Assembly (NCBI GenBank): GCA_024641255.1
Contig: JAHEDL010000064.1
Coordinates: 1 to 11,850 of the forward strand
Length of the DNA: 11,850 bases
Source of the DNA: Pseudorhodobacter sp.
GTDB lineage: Bacteria; Pseudomonadota; Alphaproteobacteria; Rhodobacterales; Rhodobacteraceae
Direction of reading: 5' to 3'
The translations under genes were made by a program, and so were the position numbers. Numbering within the stretch: the first letter of the stretch is position 1; every line of letters begins with the position of its first letter. Under the pieces are notes generated by a model, which did no database searches, had not been told where the DNA came from, and worked only from the letters and a program-made list of their open reading frames with translations. Of the stretch, positions 8,370 through 11,850 are shown piece after piece.

Positions 8370-9787
8370 CAGATCACCGTGCGCTTGGGCGCGCCGCCGT
8401 GCAAACCCGCCCGCAACTGACTGCGCCGGTTTGCCAAACGCGCGTGATGCATCCGCTCTGCCTCGCCCAGCAGCGCCCCCGCCATCAGCCAAGTGAACGG
8501 AATCGTGGTGGCATTGGGCAACAGATCCACCATATTAGCCGCCAGAATAAGCGCCAAGCCGGCAGTATAGCGGTTGAACTCTGCCGCGTATTTCGCCACC
8601 GCCTCGCGCCCCAAGGCAAGCAGCGGCAGCGCCGTCAGGCCAAATTCGCCGATATAGCCAAGCCAGCCATAGATCCCCAACACAATCACCCAAGCGCCGT
8701 CGGCAATGGTTGTCATCTGCCCCGTCACCGGATCGTGCAAAAAGCTTCGGCCATAGCCGCCCCAGCCAAACAGCGGCCGCTCTAGCGCGCGCGCCAGCAA
8801 AAGCTCTTCGTTATCAATGCGGAACTGCAGCGAATAGGCGCGGTCGGCGCTAAATCCGGTTGCGAAATCAACGATCTGTTGCAGCGGCACCAGATGCGCC
8901 CCGCGCAGCATCGGATAGGTCAGCACAATCGCCGCCAAAATTGCCGCCACCACAATCTGCCACCGCCACGGCGTCAGCAAAACCAGCGGCGCCAGCCCAA
9001 GCGCATAGACCATCGGCCCCGCGCTTTTGCAAAGAAACAGCATGAACGCCAGATAACACAGCACAAGAAACGCCTTGGGCCGCGCCTCTGCCGTCACCGC
9101 CCGCAGCCGCACCATCGCCGCCACCAGACACATCAGCGCAAAGAACGCCACCCAAAGCCCGTGCGGCAGAAACACCACCGGACGATAGCCGCCCTGCCGG
9201 ATGGTCTGAAAGAAATCATGCTGGAAAAACCCATAGACCCAGACGTTCATCTGCGGTGAAAACCGCACCTCGATCAGCATCGGCACCGAATAAATCAGCC
9301 CCGCCAGCACCAACGCCTCTAGCACTTTGCGCGCGCCCTCGGCGCCGCGCAGATAGTGCCGCGCCAAAAAGAACGGGATCAACACAATGACCTGATTGGT
9401 CACCGCCGCCACCGAATCGTAAATCCGCATGCCTTGCAGCTGGTTCAGTTGAAACTGAATCGGGTCGGCATTGGTTAACACCGTCGCAAACGGCGATAGT
9501 GTGTATAACACAATCAACAGCTTACCCAACTTGCCTTCGGGCAGAAACCTGATCCTGTCGCCCGCCACATAGATCGCACAGTAAAGCGCCATCAGGTTCG
9601 GAATCGAAATCTTGTCCAAATCGGGGATGATCGGAAAATTGATCGCCGTCAGCGGCGGCATCGCCAAATAACCGCCCAGCACCGACCAAATCAGCGCCCG
9701 CCCCGGATCCAACCGCTTCCAAAGCTGCCAACAGACCAACGGCCAAACCAGCAGCATCAAATAGGCAAGGGCGTTGGGCGCGGGCAC
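8369..9787 (-). CDS. O-antigen ligase/polymerase-like membrane protein (Wzy/WaaL type), 472 aa
   Basis: A very hydrophobic protein with roughly ten to twelve membrane segments, for example 6-22, 31-48, 90-105, 130-145, 155-172, 205-225, 240-255, 258-292 and 365-392. The stretch SLQFRIDNEELLLARALERP followed by LFGWGGYG (319-346) is the signature of the O-antigen ligase/polymerase superfamily: an Arg-rich periplasmic loop, then 'PLFGWGxG'. Members join or polymerise lipid-linked repeat units on the periplasmic side, so this is the likely polymerase or ligase of the glycan built by the neighbouring glycosyltransferases. Which of the two cannot be decided from sequence. The best start is GTG at 9787; a stop lies six codons upstream in frame. 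No clear ribosome binding site precedes it, and the ATG at 9757 (residue 11) is an alternative. It follows the acyltransferase after 94 bases and overlaps the next glycosyltransferase by one base. Confidence 0.85.
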   Translation of the reverse strand: MPAPNALAYLMLLVWPLVCWQLWKRLDPGRALIWSVLGGYLAMPPLTAINFPIIPDLDKISIPNLMALYCAIYVAGDRIRFLPEGKLGKLLIVLYTLSPFATVLTNADPIQFQLNQLQGMRIYDSVAAVTNQVIVLIPFFLARHYLRGAEGARKVLEALVLAGLIYSVPMLIEVRFSPQMNVWVYGFFQHDFFQTIRQGGYRPVVFLPHGLWVAFFALMCLVAAMVRLRAVTAEARPKAFLVLCYLAFMLFLCKSAGPMVYALGLAPLVLLTPWRWQIVVAAILAAIVLTYPMLRGAHLVPLQQIVDFATGFSADRAYSLQFRIDNEELLLARALERPLFGWGGYGRSFLHDPVTGQMTTIADGAWVIVLGIYGWLGYIGEFGLTALPLLALGREAVAKYAAEFNRYTAGLALILAANMVDLLPNATTIPFTWLMAGALLGEAERMHHARLANRRSQLRAGLHGGAPKRTVI

Positions 9788-9881
9788 TGCGGGTCTACAC
9801 TTTCACTGAAACTGACGCGATTTTAGCACGAAAACATCGCTCCGGCCACGGCCCGCCGCCACCGTCTTGGATAACGCCGGC

Positions 9882-10775
9882 TTACATAAAGCGGGCCACC
9901 ACCGGCACCCTCCGAAACAGCAACACCGCCGCCCAAGACAGCAAAAAGGTAACAACCGCCGCCTGCATCCGCATCACATCCGCGCCAAACAGCTTGTAGG
10001 TGACCAGCATAAAAAAAGGGTGAATCAAATAAATGCCAAAGGCCGATTGCCCAAGCATTGGCAACCACTTGCCACGCAACGGTAGCCGCCAAAACGCTTC
10101 AAACAGCAGGATCGACGTCAAAATCGTCGCCGACCACAGCGCGCCCCCCGAAATGAAATAGGCCCAAAGCGTCATCACCGCCGCCGCCAGCACCGGCCAA
10201 AGCGGCTTGCCCAGCGGATGCGCCAAGCCAAGCCCCAAGCCCAGCGCATAGACCGGAAATGCAATCAGCCATTGCGGCATCGGCTGCGGCCACCCGGCAA
10301 ATTGATGCAGCCACAACATCGGCGCCGAAACCAGCGCCAGCCCCGTCAACGCCACCGCCAAGCGCGGCACGCTGGTCACAAACCGCCCCGCCGGTTCCAC
10401 CATCACCATCGCCAGCATTACAAACGGCAGGAACCACAAATGAATCGCCGATCCGGTCAGCAGGCTCCACGGATCAGACAAAATCGCATATTTTTCAGGC
10501 CCATCGACCACCTTCAGCATCACCAGCCGATAAAACAGCGACCAGATCAGCCACGGCACCACCAGCCGCTTGGCCCGCGCCACGAACGGATATGTCCCGC
10601 CCGCCCGCTGCATCGACTGCACCGCCAAAAACGCCGTCAGGATCAGGAATAGCCCCAACGACAAATGCCCGACCCAGTCATTTTCCAGCGCATACGCATG
10701 CGCAACCACCACCCCAAACGCCGCAATAAAGCGGGCAAGGTCCATCGACTGACGGTGTTGCACGGGTGTGTTCAT
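9882..10775 (-). CDS. Acyltransferase-3 family membrane O-acyltransferase, 297 aa
   Basis: An integral membrane enzyme that typically O-acylates surface sugars, commonly with acetyl groups. The N-terminus MDLARFIAAFGVVVAHAY (11-28) contains the conserved first-helix His26. Arg67 and Arg70 with VPWLIW (73-78) form the basic loop, HLWFLP (112-117) is a hallmark, and SAFGIYLIHPFF (244-255) is the typical late helix. About nine to ten hydrophobic helices are visible. At 297 residues it is somewhat shorter than the usual 340-380, but no domain seems cut and the reading frame is clean. It is first in the minus-strand cluster and divergent from the WecG-like gene. The ATG at 10775 has no obvious ribosome binding site and sits one base from a 9-bp inverted repeat; the Met at residue 11 (10745) is an alternative start. 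Its acyl donor is unknown, and a link to the PKS product is only inference. Confidence 0.9.
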   Translation of the reverse strand: MNTPVQHRQSMDLARFIAAFGVVVAHAYALENDWVGHLSLGLFLILTAFLAVQSMQRAGGTYPFVARAKRLVVPWLIWSLFYRLVMLKVVDGPEKYAILSDPWSLLTGSAIHLWFLPFVMLAMVMVEPAGRFVTSVPRLAVALTGLALVSAPMLWLHQFAGWPQPMPQWLIAFPVYALGLGLGLAHPLGKPLWPVLAAAVMTLWAYFISGGALWSATILTSILLFEAFWRLPLRGKWLPMLGQSAFGIYLIHPFFMLVTYKLFGADVMRMQAAVVTFLLSWAAVLLFRRVPVVARFM

Positions 10776-10776
10776 A

Positions 10777-10797
10777 GGGTTTGGCTATGCCAAACCC
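10777..10797. repeat. Perfect 9-bp inverted repeat abutting the acyltransferase start
   Basis: GGGTTTGGC, three bases (TAT), then GCCAAACCC: a perfect stem with a tight loop or, as DNA, a 21-bp operator-like dyad. It ends one base before the acyltransferase ATG, where a ribosome binding site would be expected. There is no T-run after it, so it does not look like an intrinsic terminator. Confidence 0.6.
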
Positions 10798-10856
10798 CGC
10801 CCCGAAGGCAACGACTTCCCTTTGCGTTTTGTGAAACAGAGTGTTTGCATTTTGCC

Positions 10857-10877
10857 CCGAACTTCGACGAACTTCGG
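10857..10877. repeat. Two tandem CGAACTTCG palindromes in the divergent promoter region
   Basis: CGAACTTCG occurs at 10858-10866 and again at 10868-10876, separated by a single A, so the centres are ten bases (one helical turn) apart. Each copy is itself a dyad around its central C, and the whole 21-base stretch is a dyad in nine of ten pairs. It lies in the middle of the 147-base gap between the divergent acyltransferase and WecG-like genes. This is what a regulator operator controlling both would look like. The regulator is unknown, and no clear -35/-10 pair was found nearby. Confidence 0.5.
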
Positions 10878-10922
10878 CCCCAGTTTGTTGCTAAGGCGTG
10901 AGCAAAGCGTAAAGAGGGTGCT

Positions 10923-11669
10923 GTGCAGTTTCAGTTTGGCTCAACGGTGATCGCGGTCAATATTTCCGACCAGCAAAGCTTGCTGGCAACCGTCGCCAAC
11001 CGATTTGCCGCGCGGCAGGGCTTTGCCCTGGCCACCATCAACTTGGATCATCTGGTGAAACTGCGCCACTCGGCGCCGTTTCGTGCCGCCTATGCGGCCC
11101 AGGATCTGGTGGTCGCCGATGGCAATCCGATCGTTTGGCTGTCACGCTTGGCGCGGCATCCGGTGCATCTGGTGCCGGGGTCCGACATGGTGGTGCCGCT
11201 GTGTCAGGCGGCGGCGCAGGCTGGGGTTGCGGTGGCTTTTGTCGGCAGCTCGCCCGAAACGCTGGCGCTAGCCGCGCAACATTTGCAGGGCAAGGTTCCG
11301 GGGCTTGCCGTCACCTATCAACATGCGCCGCCGATGGGCTTCGACCCAACCGGCCCCGCCGCCCAGAACATCCTGGCCGATCTTGCCAACAACCACATCG
11401 GTCTGTGCCTTGTGGCGTTGGGGTCGCCAAAACAGGAAAGCTTTGCGGCGCTTGGCCGTCGCCTTGCCCCCAACACCGGCTTTGCAAGCTTCGGCGCCGG
11501 TCTGGATTTTGTCGCCGGTAGCCAGACCCGCGCCCCGGCTTGGCTGCGCAAACTTGCGCTCGAGTGGCTGTGGCGCGCGCTGTCCAGCCCCCAGCGTATG
11601 GTGCCGCGCTATGCCGCCTGCTTTGCGATTTTGCCCGGCCAAATCCGCAACGCCCTGCGGCAGCGCTAA
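10923..11669 (+). CDS. WecG/TagA/CpsF family glycosyltransferase (GT26), 248 aa
   Basis: A cytoplasmic-side transferase that in known members adds the second sugar, such as an N-acetylmannosamine-type residue, onto a polyprenyl-diphosphate-linked first sugar. The family motifs are nearly all present: ATINLDHLVKLR (37-48), ADGNPIVW (65-72) with the probable catalytic Asp66, LVPGSD (83-88), FVGSSPETL (106-114), ALGSPKQE (165-172), FGAGLDFVAG (190-199) and RAPAWLRKLALEWLWR (203-218). At 248 residues it is full length for the family. The GTG start at 10923 is supported by GAGG at 10914-10917, five bases upstream. It is the only plus-strand gene here, divergent from the acyltransferase and convergent with the glycosyltransferase at the right edge. 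The sugar specificity is not predictable, and no initiating transferase is visible in the window. Confidence 0.95.
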   Translation: MQFQFGSTVIAVNISDQQSLLATVANRFAARQGFALATINLDHLVKLRHSAPFRAAYAAQDLVVADGNPIVWLSRLARHPVHLVPGSDMVVPLCQAAAQAGVAVAFVGSSPETLALAAQHLQGKVPGLAVTYQHAPPMGFDPTGPAAQNILADLANNHIGLCLVALGSPKQESFAALGRRLAPNTGFASFGAGLDFVAGSQTRAPAWLRKLALEWLWRALSSPQRMVPRYAACFAILPGQIRNALRQR

Positions 11670-11681
11670 GCCAACGCGCAG

Positions 11682-11850
11682 CTATTTATATTCAATCAAG
11701 CCGCGCCGCCTGCCGCGCAGCCGATCAAACCAATAGCCAAACACCCCCTGCGCCTCGGCAAATTTGCCGATCACCGTGAACACCGCCCACTCCCACCCAC
11801 CGCGCCGCGCCAAACGCAGCACTTGCAGCGGATAGGCGGTGGCCAGCAGC
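11682..11850 (-). CDS. Probable family-2 glycosyltransferase, C-terminal 55 residues only
   Basis: A minus-strand frame enters from the right edge and ends at TAG (11684-11682). The visible part contains AYPLQVLRLARRGGWEWA, then VIGKFAEAQG and the ending RGLIEYK. From memory, this kind of ending (hydrophobic helix, basic stretch, 'GKFAEAQG', terminal IEYK) occurs in family-2 glycosyltransferases of exopolysaccharide loci in Rhodobacteraceae. The catalytic domain is outside the window, so the call rests on the tail only. It converges on the WecG-like gene with just 12 bases between the two stops, and no terminator hairpin is visible there. Confidence 0.6.
   Translation of the reverse strand, partial: LLATAYPLQVLRLARRGGWEWAVFTVIGKFAEAQGVFGYWFDRLRGRRRGLIEYK

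Noticed and set aside
8370..8492. Upstream start for the GT2 gene at 8492
   Set aside because: It would overlap the membrane protein gene by about 120 bases, and the added residues lack GT2 features. The 8369 start gives the typical TGATG coupling.
11268..11642. 124-codon open frame antisense to the WecG-like gene
   Set aside because: The plus-strand frame carries all the family motifs; the antisense frame has none.

Overview
The window looks like chromosomal DNA from a high-GC Gram-negative bacterium, most likely an alphaproteobacterium of the Rhodobacterales type. The clues are the strong G/C bias at third codon positions, the tightly packed operon, and glycosyltransferases that read like those of exopolysaccharide loci in that group. 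The taxonomic placement is inference. No RNA genes, mobile elements or CRISPR arrays were seen.

Layout. Five genes read leftward on the minus strand and look like one operon or two linked ones. In transcription order they are: a membrane acyltransferase of the acyltransferase-3 family (10775 to 9882); a multi-spanning polymerase/ligase-like protein (9787 to 8369); a family-2 glycosyltransferase whose ATG overlaps the previous stop by one base (8369 to 7371); a 2124-residue single-module type I polyketide synthase (7189 to 815); and a second family-2 glycosyltransferase starting two bases after the PKS stop and running off the left edge (812 to <1). On the plus strand, divergent from the acyltransferase, lies a WecG/TagA/CpsF-type glycosyltransferase (10923 to 11669). 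It converges, 12 bases apart, on the last 55 codons of another minus-strand glycosyltransferase entering from the right edge (>11850 to 11682).

How it may work together. Three glycosyltransferases with clear motifs, a probable fourth, a Wzy/WaaL-like membrane protein and a membrane O-acyltransferase form a surface polysaccharide or glycolipid assembly kit. The unusual member is the PKS, ordered KS-AT-KR-DH-ACP-TE with all recognisable catalytic residues present. It sits in the middle of the operon and is almost fused translationally to a glycosyltransferase. The simplest reading is that the locus makes a glycan that is capped, anchored or decorated with a reduced, partly unsaturated polyketide/fatty-acyl chain. 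The rkpA region of Sinorhizobium meliloti K-antigen synthesis is a known precedent for a PKS/FAS-like protein in a capsule locus.

Most interesting points. The DH appears to be nested inside the KR, splitting the usual KR C-terminal segment from its core. The PKS and glycosyltransferase are translationally coupled. Two short intergenic regions (7190-7370 and 10776-10922) carry symmetric or repeated motifs that look like operators.
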